Notes: generated from the letters alone by a model not told the origin. DNA of 64,000 bases from Clitopilus passeckerianus (GCA_944990035.1 CALYLX010000159.1:806001-870000), one strand, 5' to 3'; positions 34,861-47,300 are shown, counted from the stretch's first letter. Numbers and translations are program-made.

Positions 34861-35870
34861 TGAAACCTTCATGACCGAATGACAGGTGGAGATGGGTCCG
34901 AAGGGCTTCCCTCTCATAAAAAAAGCTGGAGAAGATGACCCTGTGAACAGACTCTTCCTCGAGCATTTCTTCGGTGGACCTGTCCGATCAGTGCAGTCCA
35001 ACAGGAACCGTCTTGAGATATTGTACCAGAGGAGGTAAGCTGCATACTATAGGCGATATCCTCCATGTACTGATGATTCCCTCAATTAATAGCATTAGCA
35101 CTCCTGCAGAGACGTGGACGAGACGATCTTGGCAGTGTGTGTGATATGCGTTTCCTGATCATCATCTCCTGGCATTTTCATTCAACGACAGCATTGTTTC
35201 TCAGCTAGTGGTAAGTCAACCCTCCCAGTTCAAAACAGACATTAGGCGACCAGGCTGATATTGCGGTCCAGAATACATTACCGTCAACGCAACCGCCGCC
35301 GCGTCTTCAACCCTCCTCGTTCCCACTTCCCGACGGACTGAAGATTGGCAAGCATGGTTTCATTGAAATAGAAACCTCCTCTGGGGGAAACCTATCCGCA
35401 TGTAACTGTATTCGAGCACTATGAAATGACATTTTGATATTGGAATTCCTGTCCTGTAAGATCATCCGATCGTCATGACGTACGTCTTGGCAGGTTGAAT
35501 GGGAATCTGGTTCCGTACGAAGACCTTCCAAAGACCTGCCTGAGTTTTCAGGAGACAGTGTTCTAATGCTCGTTATTCAGGCCTTATCTTTGCGTTACCT
35601 CTCTAGCTTTGTGACGGAGAATAAGACATGATATCAAAATAGTCAAGATCACCAACAGCCTCCGCGCCGACCTCATTATTGCCTCAATACGATCAATTCA
35701 TTGTGATCACTTCCCCGTTAGACCCTCAGTTAGCTGTATTCGGGTGCCAACGAGCATATATTCTCACATCTCGCCGCCTCATGACATGCTAATAGTGTCA
35801 CCCGCAAACAGGGTCTCCCACTCGACAGGTAAATCTCACTTCTTACAGTTGGTCACGGTCAGAGGTATAG
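34861..35870. other. Spacer with a short exon-like stretch
   Basis: One stretch at 34891-35035 reads MGPKGFPLIKKAGEDDPVNR and continues to a GTAAGC donor. No partner exon could be joined with confidence. The rest holds nothing recognisable. Confidence 0.25.
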
Positions 35871-35878
35871 AAGATTGG

Positions 35879-35888
35879 GTATATAAAG
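35879..35888 (+). promoter_or_regulatory. TATA box of Cys-rich secreted protein
   Basis: GTATATAAAG lies about 230 bp upstream of the ATG at 36117. The distance is explained by a 5' UTR intron from a GTGAGT donor near 36056 to an acceptor ending at the base before the ATG. Confidence 0.5.
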
Positions 35889-36116
35889 GTGCGGTCTTCA
35901 AGTTCTCGATTCAAAGCACCCACTATTGCCACCTGGTACGGTCTTGAACTCCCCTTTAACAGCCCGACATTCTCTGACCCCACCTCGTCTTAGCAATCCT
36001 CAGCTGAGCTAATTGAAAACAGAGTTTCTGTGAAATCTTTCTGAGATCGACCAACGTGAGTTCAGACCCTTCCAAATTACTTGTCCCAGTGCGCTCATTG
36101 AATATCTTGTTGACAG

Positions 36117-36350
36117 ATGCAACTCCAGCGTTTACTCCTTCCCATCCTCATTGCTACGGTCTCGGTCATGGCTGCACCGGAATCGACGGAATCAAGTAAA
36201 TCGGTGCCTGCGACTAACGTCTGCGGATGCACTCAAACGGCACTATGTTTCTACTGTCCTACCCTCCCAAAATGTCCAAAGGGATATGCTCTCGCTGTCA
36301 CTTACACGCCTCCGTGCTGCTGTGCCGAGGGTAAATGCGTTAAGGTTTAG
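36117..36350 (+). CDS. Small secreted cysteine-rich protein
   Basis: This single-exon 77-aa protein has a signal peptide (MQLQRLLLPILIATVSVMAA) and nine cysteines in the mature chain: CGC, ALCFYC, PKC, PCCC and GKC. The compact Cys-rich layout is typical of fungal small secreted proteins that rely on disulfides. The ATG follows directly after a CAG acceptor of a probable 5' UTR intron, and an AATAAA lies about 35 bp past the stop. No named family. The odd number of cysteines would leave one unpaired or allow a dimer. It is unrelated in sequence to the small secreted protein at 7.8 kb. Confidence 0.75.
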   Translation: MQLQRLLLPILIATVSVMAAPESTESSKSVPATNVCGCTQTALCFYCPTLPKCPKGYALAVTYTPPCCCAEGKCVKV

Positions 36351-36489
36351 CATATGTAATTGTAACATGTCGTATTGAACAACCAATAAACTTGAATTCA
36401 CTATTACTCTGACGAGTCTCATTGACGTAGACGAATATACGTATAGGGATACAACGTAGTGCTTTGAAATTGATCTTGAAATCCAACCC

Positions 36490-36900
36490 CTACCTGAACA
36501 CTTTGTCGTGTTGGATCTGGGTTTGTGTAGAGCGAGTGCATTGGGGTTGACTCGAAACGAGAATAGCGCTGCAAGAGATACAGAGCGGGTCCATGGCATG
36601 TCCACCAAGCTCACTCCATATTCCCCCAATCTCATCCTCAAGCTCTTGGGTATTCAGAGGAAAAACAAGTCTTCTCCCAGATTCTCGTGGCAGCCCCAAC
36701 CATGACCCATATCTCGGCCCGTCAGGTTACTGTAGTGTTATCGGTAGCATCGAGAAACGGAAGGAGGAGGTATTTCCCAAACAAAGACCTCATCAAGCTC
36801 CCCCTCCCTAGTCTTACCGCCGCAGAGGTCGACCCACGGGCCCTTCGACTACTACGGTGTGTCCGTCCGTGGCTGGGTCGCTGGTGACACTACCTTTTTT
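36490..36900 (+). pseudogene. GMC oxidoreductase relic 5
   Basis: GTATTCAGAGGAAAAACAA followed by GTCTTCTC (36652) matches the exon 2 start of the GMC gene. Downstream RRYFPNKDLIKLPLP (~36767) matches GGYFPDEDLINVPGLF. A GCTGCAAGAGATACAGAG stretch before it matches the exon 1 end of relic 6. Frames are disrupted throughout. Confidence 0.65.
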
Positions 36901-38177
36901 GACGGTGTCCGAGCAATAGAGCAATACGTTCGCTACCGACTACCAAGAAAAAGGGCTTGTCTGAGTGCGGGGGATGATACAGGAGTACCTCGAAGAGGCA
37001 AGGTCGATATGGGAGCTTGAAGACGTCCTAGAGGCAACTATTAGCGAAAAAGCCAGTTAAATATAACGTGTAGATGGAAGGTACACGAACCTAGGCAGCT
37101 TTGTAAATGTATGTGGCACTGCATCTCCAGTCGGGAGACCAGGTAAGACGTTGAGGTGTAGGTGACCAGAATATCAGGGTGCTGATACTACGGTTTGCTG
37201 GATTGTGGCGAGATTATGATTATGGCTCCTTTGATCCGAAGGATGCACAGGCATGTCAAGAATTGCAGTCCCACATGACTCTTGCCCTTTTGACAGCGAC
37301 GATGTTGCCGTTCTCTGGACTGTGATGTTCAAAGCGGGGACAAACTAAGTGCAATATCAGCAATAATTTCAATGTCAGAAGGTAGTGGATGAGACGAAAT
37401 AGATGATTGAGCGAACAATAAGAGGGTTTCAGAAATTGGGGGAGAGGAAGAAGAATGACGCTGTACCAAGAATGAAGATGTACCTTTGCTCAATATCAAC
37501 GATTTAAGGTCGTATGCGGATAATTATTGTAGTACGAGCAGCAAAAGCAGCGGATGCTCCTACATCTTTTCGAATTCCACCGGTCTCCACATTTGGAGTT
37601 CTTAACCTTTGCGATTGGTGGGCGCAAGACCAAAGAACGACAAGGCGTATGAGGTCGGTGTCCCGAGATTTACGTCTTGGGGTATACTTGTCCAGCATAG
37701 CTTCAGACTTGTACCAGCTTGTAGCTAGGCAGTAGATGTTGATACGCCATGGTGTTGAGCAGGTCGACGAAGAAAGTCCAGGAGGTCGTGCTCAGGCCAG
37801 GCTAAATTCCTGCCGAAAATTCGAATTTTGTGATTGGTCACCGGAACCCGGCTAACACGACCCGGTTCAGAGCTGGCCTGGCAGTGGAAGAATCAACAGG
37901 CCAAACGCTCTCCTCCACTATTCCGTCTCTCGGCCAAATCGAACCCCCTTCACATAATCGCGTTGCCATTATCGGAGGGTCTCTTTCTCGGACAAAGACC
38001 TGGCTTCATCTCTTCATGACAAGTCGAAACTGGAATGATACCGACGAGGTAAGGCCCTCGCTAACCCGTTGATCATCAACTTCAACTTCTACTCTTTCTG
38101 GCTGGCCTGGTAAGTAGACGTAGACTTATACATCTGCCATCCATTTTCTAACCCGATTTCTGAAAGGCGCCCCAAGG
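36901..38177. other. Intergenic upstream of NLR 2
   Basis: No gene supported. ORFs of 60-80 codons at 37504-38072 overlap on both strands without motifs. The last 150 bp should hold the receptor promoter. Confidence 0.4.
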
Positions 38178-41100
38178 ATGTTCTACTTGCTGCTGATCGG
38201 CACGCTGGCCATATGTGTCTGTCTGTTCTGGCGGCACCGATTGCACCTACGGGGTCAGAAGAAACTCTTGCCTCGGACTCCTACGAACGAGAGGACGACC
38301 TCAGGTTCAGAATCCCCCAATCCAAACGTCTCCTCAGAGCTACGACCTTCCGACAATGCCCCCACAGTCGACTCTCGATCACCTTTAACAGAGGTTATCA
38401 AGGGTGATCAGCACATTCTACTTGAATACCCATGGTCATCGTACAAGAATCTACCTCTCGCAATGCGGCAGGCTATAGAAATGACCATTTTGATGAGGCT
38501 AATATCGAAGCTCGGAGATGTATCGTACGAAGCCTGTTTTCAATGTCTCCGTGATCATGAAGATGTCCGGACGCTTCTTCTTGAGGGTTGGGAAACAGGA
38601 ACATTTGACGCTTTACGACGTAATTGTGAGTACTTCCCGCAATCCCTTAACGCCAATATCTGCTCAATACCTTTCTTGTAGCAACTTTTCTTTCGCTCAG
38701 TAACGTCATACAGCAGGACAAAAACAGCCCGACATGTCAACCTTGCAAGGGGCTAAGCAATCTGGAAGTGACTAGCACGGACACGGCCATGCGTGGTGGC
38801 GATGAAAATGAAGAATCAGGCGGAAGAGGTAGAGAAGATGAAGGTGTTCGTCTGGGTGAAGATGCACCTGTCGACGGGCCAGCACAAGGAGCCAAGAACA
38901 TCAACGTCTATGGTGGCGAGTTCGTCAATACCTCGAGTGGTGACGTATACAACATTGCGGGAGATCTATGGCGAATTATATGTAGGTAAAACTTCATCTT
39001 AGAGTAGCATTACGATTATTGACGTCTAGCTGATGAACAGATTCAAGTGAGTATTGAGTAATTATATTGGTCCCTTCATCTGACCTAACTGAACTAGGTG
39101 ACAATGTTCGCGAGATCGCAGAATGGTATTCCTCAAGCGACCATCGAACGTCACACAATCAAATCGCGAAGAAACGAGCAAAGAGTACCGGCGGGTGGTT
39201 CCTTCGATCGAAGACTTATGGCAAATGGTGTACATGCTCCCTGGACAGACTCCTGTGGTGCCCTGGAATACGTACGTGCTTCTACTGCTCAAGCGAGGCC
39301 TTTCTAACCATCCTGCCCTGCAGCCGGTGTTGGGAAAACTGTGATGGCGTGGGTTTCCATTTCACGTCAATCTATCACCACCCAATAACTCTAATCGTAC
39401 GGTTCAGTTCTCTTGTCGTGGACCATTTGCGAACATTTGATGAATCTCAAACATTCGTAGGGATCATATATTTCAGCTACCAGCTCCGGAGTCACCAGAG
39501 CAAGCTTGCCATCCTCGAGGCTCTCTGCCGGCAGGTGTTCGAAACCTGCGAAAAACCCGCCTTCAAAGATCTGCACGGCTCGCATGCGAAGCGAAACTCA
39601 CGACCTACGGAGACCGAGCTTCAATCTGCTCTATCCAAGGCATTTCGGGACTATCGGCACTGCTACTTGATCCTGGACGCACTCGATGAATATACGTCGA
39701 ACTACAGCGATAAGCATGTCCGCGAGATGATCACGGATATTCTGTCACTTGAAGATAACGTGAAGCTCCTCATAACTTCACGCGTTCTTGGAGAGATGGA
39801 GAAAACTTTCAAGGGACTTGAAGCTGGCAGAGAGGAGATCATTGCGGATGCTAATGATATGAGAGTGTTTGTGGCAGAAAGGGTTGCACACCTGGAATCC
39901 AAGCTTGACTTTGATGTGTCGGATGCACTCTCTAAGCATATCATGGACAGAGTTATCGGGGCTGCGAAAGGGTGGTGGGTTATTTTTTGATGTTTAGGCC
40001 CTTCGCCACCTGACACCTTAAAACCAGGTTTCTCGTTGCTGAACTCGGCATGAATCTCCTAGCCGAACAACTCAACCTCGGAGATCTCGAAGACGCTCTC
40101 GACAATCTGCCAAATGAAATTGATGAAACCTACGCCCGCGTTATGGTCCTCATTAAACAGTACCCCGATAGTCGAAGGGAACTCGCGATGAAGGCATTGA
40201 TGTGGGTCGCTTATTCCCACCGGCGCATTTCAGTTGGTGAACTTCAGCACGCGCTCGCTACAAAACATGGCAGGAAGGAGATCGACAAATATGTTACCCC
40301 GTTGTCGACAATCACTGGTCTGTGCGCTGGCCTCATTGTTGTGCAAGACAAAGGACTACACTGGCAATCCGATGGTGACAGGATCGTCCGATTCGTTCGT
40401 GAGTAATGCAGTCATCGAATCTGAAGGCCAAGATTGACGTCCGAATTCCCGAATTGTCAGACTTCACAGCCCAAGAGTTTTTTGGGAGGTGCCAGTCGGA
40501 CTATTTCGGCAGTGCTCACAAAGAGATGTTTTCAACTTGTATTGAATACCTCTCAATTATGGGCAATCATATTCTTGGGATGAACTTTACTTGGAAGAAT
40601 CTCACCTCATGGAATCGAAGAACCTACCTCCCCTTCTACGACTATGCAGCATTAAACTGGGGACACCATGCAAAGTCCCACTACGAGCCGCTTCTTGAGG
40701 AGGTTCTTCTATTCCTACTCAGCGGTGATCATGCTGTAGAGCTCAGTTGCGACTTCACCCTCAAAGAAGGGCTGAGTGGGGGGGATGACATGACGGGAAT
40801 TGCCGGATCTGATATATTTCTTGCAACCTATCATGATCAACACGATGTACTGTCGGTGCTTTTAGATCGAATGGACAACATTCCCCGCACAGACAAGCAA
40901 AGAACACCAATGCACATTGCTGTCATTGCTGGACGAATAAGCACTATAGAAGAGATGCTACAATGGCCAGGATCAGGCAGCAACATCCCCACACAATCCA
41001 TCATACGCAGATGCGAAGGGAATCTTGTCTCTCTACAAAGCATACGAGACGTGAATGGCCGGACTCCCTTCTTGTACGCGGCGAAGAACGGCCAAGAATT

Positions 41101-42730
41101 GATCCTCAAGCTCCTCCTTAACTATGAAGGTGTTGAGGTGGACTTGAGGGACAACTACGGTCGGACTCCCCTCTCTTATGCGGTAGAAAATGGTTACGCG
41201 TCAATCGTTGGAATCCTCTTAGAGCATGGCGGCGTCGAGGTGGACTCGAAGGATAACAATGGGCGAACTCTGCTCTTGTTTGCAGCCGAGAGTAACGAGG
41301 AGTCGATCATCAAGCTCCTCCTTGAGCATGGAGACATTGATGTGAACGCAAAGGACATCAATGGGAAAACTCCCCTCTCATTTGCAGCTGAGAATAGCGA
41401 GGCGTCGGTCATCAATCTCCTTAGCTACGGAGGCGTTGAGGTGGACTTGAAGGACAACGGCGGCCGGACTCCCTTCTCGTATGCAGCCGGGAATGGCCAC
41501 GAATCTATCGTTCAGACCCTCCTAGAGTATGGAGGGATCGACATTAACTCAAAGGACAGGGATGGACGAACTCCCCTCTCGTATGCAGCCGAAGATGGCA
41601 ATGAGTCACTCATCCAGATCCTCCTAGAACATGGAGGTGTTCAGGCTGACTCGGAAAACAACTATGGCCGTTCTCTACCTTGGTATGCAATCCGGACTGG
41701 CCAAGCGTCCATCGTAAAGCTCCTCCTCGAGCATGGAGATGTTGACGTGAACTTGAAGGACAACAGCGGCCGGACCCCTTTTGCGTACGCCGTTCGGTCT
41801 GGCTACGAGTCGATCGTCAAACTTTTACTGGAGCATGAAGGCGTCCATGTGGATTTGAAGGACAGCAGTAACAGGACACCCTTTTGGTACGCAGTTTGGA
41901 ATGGCCAGGAGTCGATAACCAAGCTCCTACTAGGCCGCGGGGTTATCGAGGTTGATGTGAAGGATAAGAATGGCTTGACCGCATTTTGGTACGCAGTCTG
42001 GAATGGCCAAGAGTCCATTGTCAAGCTTCTCCTCGAGCATGGAGGGGTTGACGTGAACATTAAGGATCATACCGGCCGGAGTCCAATTTCCTACGCCGTT
42101 TGGTTTGGCCACCAGTCGGTTGTTAAACTTCTGCTGGAGCACGAAGGTATCAAGCTGGACTTGAGGGACAACACTGGTCGGACTCCCTTATTATACGCAG
42201 CTCGGCGGGGACAGCATTCGGTCGTCAAATTCCTGCTTGACCATGGAGGCGTTGAAGTAAACACGAAGGACAAGTACGGACGGACTCCCTTCTCATACGC
42301 AGTTGAGAATGGCCACGAGCCAATCGTCAAATTCCTGCTCGAGCACAAAAGTGTCGAGGTGGACTTGAAGGACAACTACGGTCGGACACCTTTTTCTTAC
42401 GCAGCTCGGTGGGGCCATGACTCGATCGTCAAGCTTCTGGTTGATCACGGAGGTATCGGGGTAAATTCGAGGGACAATAATGGCCGGACTGCGTTTTCAT
42501 ACGCAGCTCAGCATGGTCGGGAGTCTATTGTCAGGTGCCTGCTGGATCACGGAGGGGTCGAGGTGGAATTGCGGGACAATTTTGGCCAGACACCCTTGTC
42601 ATACGCCGCCGGGAATGTTCATGAGTCAATTGTCAAGTGCCTGCTCGAGCTTGGAGGCGCAGAGATGGACGTCAATTTGCTGGATAACAAGGGAAGGACT
42701 GCGCTTCGTTATGCGAAGCACCAACTTTGA
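38178..42730 (+). CDS. NACHT-ankyrin NLR-type receptor 2
   Basis: Nine exons join in frame to 1,386 aa: 38178-38625, 38682-38981, 39041-39046, 39098-39271, 39324-39348, 39408-39974, 40028-40398 and 40461-42730, counting the optional 6-nt microexon (eight listed segments plus none hidden). A membrane anchor (MFYLLLIGTLAICVCLFW) precedes a basic RHRLHLRGQKK. The N-terminal domain is at ~75-150 (EYPWSSYKNLPL to GTFDALRRN). The motif GAKNINVYGGEFVNTSSGD is at ~222. Walker A PGIPGVGKTVMA (~309) is split by the 39272 intron. Walker B is CYLILDALDEY (~402), the sensor is LLITSR, and the winged-helix end FVHFTAQEFF is at ~630. About 18 ankyrin repeats run from ~777 to the stop. Unlike receptor 1, the repeats are individually diverged. 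The fold predicts a nucleotide-switched oligomerising sensor anchored in a membrane; the ligand is unknown. Confidence 0.9.
39041..39046 (+). other. Candidate 6-nt microexon in NLR 2
   Basis: ATTCAA sits between an ACAG acceptor and a GTGAGT donor, matching the position and size of the six-base island in receptor 1. Frame is kept with or without it. Confidence 0.5.
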
Positions 42731-43372
42731 AAGCACTTACATAGAGAAAGGACTCAGCGTGTTGTAGACGTATTGGAAACATACGGTAGTTTTAAGTAGT
42801 ACCCTGAAAGTAATCATGATATCTGTGGATACTGCGGCCTAGTTCGAAGAAATATGAGTGGTCGATGCTACTTAGAATGCCGATGATGATCCTGAAGGAA
42901 ACGCAACGCGATATCCGGACATGAGTACTGGGTGCCAATGATGGAAGTGCAAATGTGGTGGATGATAAAGTGCAAATGCAGATGACTGAGTGACTGCATT
43001 GAAAAATGGAAAAACGAGGAAGGGGAGTGATTAATCAATAAGAAACAGAAGTGGAAGGATCGGCACGAAGCCAATGGGTCGCTGGCAGTAGTAGCGAAGC
43101 GACCTAGAGTCTCTGCGAAGAGTGACTGAAGCAAGAGGGAAGAAATTGGTATTGCTGACTGGTTTGTGCCTGGTATGTCTCTACCATCAGTGCGGAAAGG
43201 GAAACAAACCTTTCCCATACGCGACATTCCACTCCATATACCAGGAAGGGTTGCCCAGATTCAGGAAATTACCATTTCTACCAAAGTGGTCGCTCAGCGC
43301 GCTCAGTAGTATCCACCATCTATCAGATTAGCTCTCTAGAGCTCTAAGTCCGGTTCCTCAAAGACTCAACAA
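42731..43372. other. Spacer after NLR 2
   Basis: No gene supported. The 119-aa minus ORF at 42868-43227 lacks motifs. A GATGATAAAGTGCAAATGCAG-like stretch has a weak match in the spacer at 8250-8400. Confidence 0.35.
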
Positions 43373-44340
43373 ACATGCGCGACCTTGCCACTCATCGACA
43401 TCCCTTTGACCCACATCGCCCTGGATGCTGGCTGCTGCTTCCTGCAAGTAGCCTCGGTTAGGGAGGAACAAGAAACCACCTGGACGCATGGATAGAACTC
43501 CCAACACGGCTATACCAACCAGAAACGCGCTGCAAGGGACGAGTGTATAGTGAATCTTTCTCGTATGTCCAGCAACTGGCATCTTACATTCTATCGAGTC
43601 TAACTGTGGAGTCCCTATAGGTATCGTCAAGGATGAACAGGTCTTCTCCTACAAGGACACCCCCCTCTATCACCTCGTCGTGCCGCAGAGGCGGTCCAGG
43701 ATCAAGTGGCCTTTATTCTTCCACCAGCCCGTCTCTCAGCCCAACCAATTCCCCAACATGGTTGCGTCGGCGTCGTTGGCGGGGCAGGGATCTTCTTGGA
43801 CAAAGGCATGGCCTCTCTAGCTGCATCTCTTTTGGGCCAAGTCAGAAACTCCAACCAACGAGCCACCTTCACCGACCACCACTCGTCAAGACCGTGCCTC
43901 ATCCTATCTACAGATCATAACGATCGTAGTGAACGGCCTCAAGATGATTTCCTTGGTGGTTTTCCGCGTCTGGGTTGAACAATCGTGCACCACACTCATC
44001 GATCCAGGACGTGCATGACTTGTTCGCTTGGGAGGAATTGGGCAACCTAGGGTGGAACGGAAATGGGAGAACACCGCGGAAACGGTATTTCACTGAACTC
44101 GACCACGATTACCTGGGAGGAATACGAAGACCACCTTCATCAAACCTTCCCCAAAGAATGTAACCTCCATCCCAGTACCAAACCCGACACCAAACTCGAC
44201 TCGCAACATATCTCTCCCTCAGTTCAAAGCTTCGGGCTGAGATTCGAAAGTCTGCAATGTCCCATTCCTCATCTCCTCCCCGTTATCTTAGCTCGCCTAT
44301 CCTTCCGCCTTCTCATGGCGTCAAAATCGACCCCATAACC
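43373..44340 (+). pseudogene. GMC oxidoreductase relic 6
   Basis: ATGCGCGACCTTGCCACT begins an exon 1-like stretch that ends near a CGTATGTCC donor (43562). After a CTATAG acceptor at 43620 comes GIVKDEQVFSYKD, like GIIEDKQLFSSQK. At 43935 the text reads DDFLGG, and at ~44020 FAWEELGNLGWNGN, matching YDAWEELGNPGWNWEN, then YFTELDHD like YFTKLDD. Several frameshifts are present and the 3' half is missing. Confidence 0.75.
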
Positions 44341-45022
44341 CCCGAGCTCAATCCGCTCCAAGAAGCATCTCGTTTCACGATCACCAGCTACTGACGCCAT
44401 CTCGTTGAAGGGCCAAGACGTGTTATTCCGAATGGGAGATAGTGATGAGTAGAATGCGGGGGTAATGACGAGAAATCCGAGTCTTGGAGGTGGGAGGTTT
44501 CGGTGAGGAGTAGTGGTTGAGGAAGTGGTTCTAGATGGATGAGGGTTTGGGGTTGTATTATGAATGCTGCTGATCTTCGTCTTTTTTTTGAGGATTTAGC
44601 TCATCTTTTCATTACTCGCCCACGTGAAGTTATACACAACATGCTCTGGCATTGAATATTATCCGTTGCCTTCGTTTGTTTTCTCTGTTGAAGTTTGGGT
44701 TCATCACATCTCACCTTGGAGTCCAAGAGACCAGAGGGGCATCAGCCGGCATGCCGGCCCGACCAAATAACGCGTCAACTGACGCGTGCAGCTTCCGAGT
44801 CCCGCGCCGACTAGCCGAGTTTATCTTCAAGAAACCAAGTGGATCACGATATAAATATTCATCCCGCACAAACTTGGATTAGGTGGCAGGCTGCTCCTTA
44901 AGTTGTCAAGTATCTGAGTTAGGAAGATGATGCATTGTTAACACAGGAAGCAACAGAATTTGTTCAATAACCACAAGTACAGGTGGCAAAGCAGGCGTAT
45001 ACTGAGATCATATGTATACACT

Positions 45023-45667
45023 CTACTCAGGGTCAACTGGATCAAGGACCCAGTAAGGCTTCTCTTCGTCCGGAACACCAATAGGCAAGACTCTGAAAAC
45101 AACCTGAGAGTGTCATCAGCACCGAAGGTTCAGTACATCCAATTGATTTTCTCCTACCATGTCATTATCAGGAGCAGCAAACCACTCAGCGCCGATGATT
45201 TGAATGTTGGGGCTAATACTAAAAATCGGTCAAGTTAACCAAAGGCTCGAGATTAGCTTCTCTCCAAACGACTCACGTGTAAGCGTTTGGCACACCATTG
45301 TCCAGAGGCCGAACTACCCATCCTTTCCCCATGTTGTTGGGACTGGCGATGATTGGCCTTCCGGGTTCAGGGTGTTCCGGTACATCCCATACGACGGGAA
45401 GGCCTGGTCCGGGATGGACAAAGGAGATCTGATAGACTCCCTCCCTATCCTCTGCTGGTAAGAGACGCCACTGTCACAAAGAAATGGGATGAGTCTTTAG
45501 TTCATGCAGAGGTGGGCCCAACGTACGTTCGCCTTCTCAAAGACGGGAGGAATGAGTGGACTGAGACGGATAGGGTTGTTGTGATCGTCATTGATTGCAT
45601 ATAAGCCACCAACCCCGCTGGCTGGGCCAACGCGGAGGTGGTAGACTTTGTTCGGGGAAATAGACAT
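45023..45667 (-). CDS. Beta-trefoil, I66-like protease inhibitor candidate
   Basis: Four short exons, 45667-45527, 45470-45277, 45218-45158 and 45103-45023, use GT-AG borders and join in frame to 158 aa. None is long enough to show as a large ORF. The text reads GLYAINDDHNNPIRLSPLI, WRLLPAEDREGVYQISFV, GWVVRPLDNGVPNAY, IIGAEWFAAPDND and VVFRVLPIG near the end. The WxLxP / WxV / EWF pattern resembles the cytosolic beta-trefoil serine peptidase inhibitors of mushrooms (MEROPS I66, cospin-like). No signal peptide is present, as in that family. A TATA box lies ~80 bp upstream. Such proteins act in defence against grazers or in regulation of endogenous proteases. The gene structure is well supported; the family call is from pattern memory and less sure. 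It could also be another beta-trefoil lectin-type protein. Confidence 0.65.
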
Positions 45668-45742
45668 TTGTATCGTCGAGTAGATGTAAAGCGCGTTCGT
45701 AGAAGAAGATTGCTTTGGTCAATCCTCCTCTCTTGCTACGCC

Positions 45743-45749
45743 TTATATA
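45743..45749 (-). promoter_or_regulatory. TATA box of inhibitor-like gene
   Basis: On the minus strand GTATATAAGG lies about 80 bp upstream of the ATG at 45667. Confidence 0.6.
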
Positions 45750-45779
45750 CCCCTTCAGACCTATATTCAAACTGAGCTT

Positions 45780-46620
45780 AGATGCTGAACGATGAAGTCA
45801 CGAGCATTGTACTTTGGGAATGTTGAAAGACTCCTGTCAGAGTCACAGTCTGAGCCCTATTCTCCGCCGAGGGACACTGGCTCCACAGCCGGGGTTTGAC
45901 AAGCTGATTGCTGGGCCCATGAGTTTGATTTTGGGGTAGGAATGTATTCATCCGAAACGGTGTCGCAATTCCAGTTGCCTATGCCGTTAGGACGCTAACT
46001 CACAAGGTCGACGAGATTGTACGAGATGAACACTTGTTTATTGAATCGACAGAAAACTTTGCAGAGCTTCCACTACCAGTGGAATGGGCCAGTTCGAGAG
46101 AAGATACACGCAATATTGCGAGCAAGTGTTGATAGATTACTCGAATGCATTCGGTCTGTCAGAGATTTTAAGATTTGATGCAAGGAGCATTCGAAATGGG
46201 TGTAACCTCGACTTCGGGGCAATGTGTTCGGCTACGACATCGTCGTGTACGATGTAAGGAATAAGCATGTTGCGCGGGTAATAAGCCAAGGATTGAACCC
46301 TAAGTCTAGAGCCGCAACCCGTAATCTGATCACCTCTTGCCATCAGGTGTTTACAGATGTACAGCAGTTGGTCCCAATGAATGAGGCCGCGAGACATTGT
46401 ACACAGAGAGAACTTGACCTCAAAGCCTCAGAGTTTAGAGCTCAGCAAATTCCACCGATGCCGAACAGAAGGAATAGAAGCCGCCACATTCCAACTGTCT
46501 TCATCTTCCTGGCAGACGTTCTCGTAAGTTCATCTATGGCGCCATCAGAAGACGATTGGAGCGACCACGAGAGTACAGTGGACACCGTCAAATGAAATTC
46601 ATAATAACCTGTGATTATTC
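45780..46620. other. Spacer with an unassigned 123-codon ORF
   Basis: A plus ORF at 46224-46595 and a minus ORF at 46137-46397 overlap. Neither shows a motif, signal peptide or clear splice pattern. No gene is called. Confidence 0.3.
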
Positions 46621-46639
46621 ATGAGTTCGCAGCCAAGAA

Positions 46640-47300
46640 ACCACACCTATAAAAACACCTCGAGCTCACCATCAACCGCCACCGCCTCTTTGGGGCGAGG
46701 CGGCATGAGTGATGTTGTTATTTTTCTGTTCGGTGGAGTGGCACAGATAGCTTTGCTTGAAGATAGTGGGTTTGGATGCCCTTTGGGCTTGGTTCGGGAG
46801 GGAAGGAAGAAAAGTCGGAGAGGGTGCCCATATCCTCGCCTTCGCCTGAGTCAGAGGAAGGTTTAGTACGCCAGGCGAAATCAGCGCATCCGTGTTAAGG
46901 TATATGTATATCTATTGCAGACCTAGTAATGTGTTAGAAAAAATAAAGGGGGGAGTAAAAAAGGAAAGCACGTACCACAGCACGGGCAGCTGAGAATTAT
47001 GAGGAAACCCCTTCAACGGATTGAGTGCGAACATATCCCTTGAAGTCGATATGTCGTGTTTCAAATCCACTAGTTAGCTCGCCAGCCCCTGCTTCGATCT
47101 TCGTCTAAGGTAGCAGAAGTCGACGCATTCATTCTCGTAGAGGTGGTTGAATGTTTGTTGCCCCGAGGAATTAAGCTTAAGTCGAGCGAGAGAGATAAGA
47201 GAAGCGACATAAGACGAAGAGATGAAGAAGCGTGATGGATGCGAAAACAAACAAATGCGCGGTTTCTCTTTCTTTCCCAGCATGACCTTTGGACGCAATC
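46640..47300 (-). pseudogene. Decayed block related to 33.4-34.3 kb
   Basis: Ordered landmarks match 33430-34300: GATGATGTTG-like text followed by GGTGGAGTG (46700-46740), TTTAGTACGCC, TCTATTGCAGACC, a TACCAC donor-like site on the minus strand, CAGCTGAGA and GAAAACAAACAAA. The front part also matches 14630-14690. No intact frame. Confidence 0.4.

Noticed and set aside
46224..46595. 123-codon ORF as a gene
   Set aside because: Overlaps an antisense ORF, no motif, no convincing promoter or intron; left unassigned.
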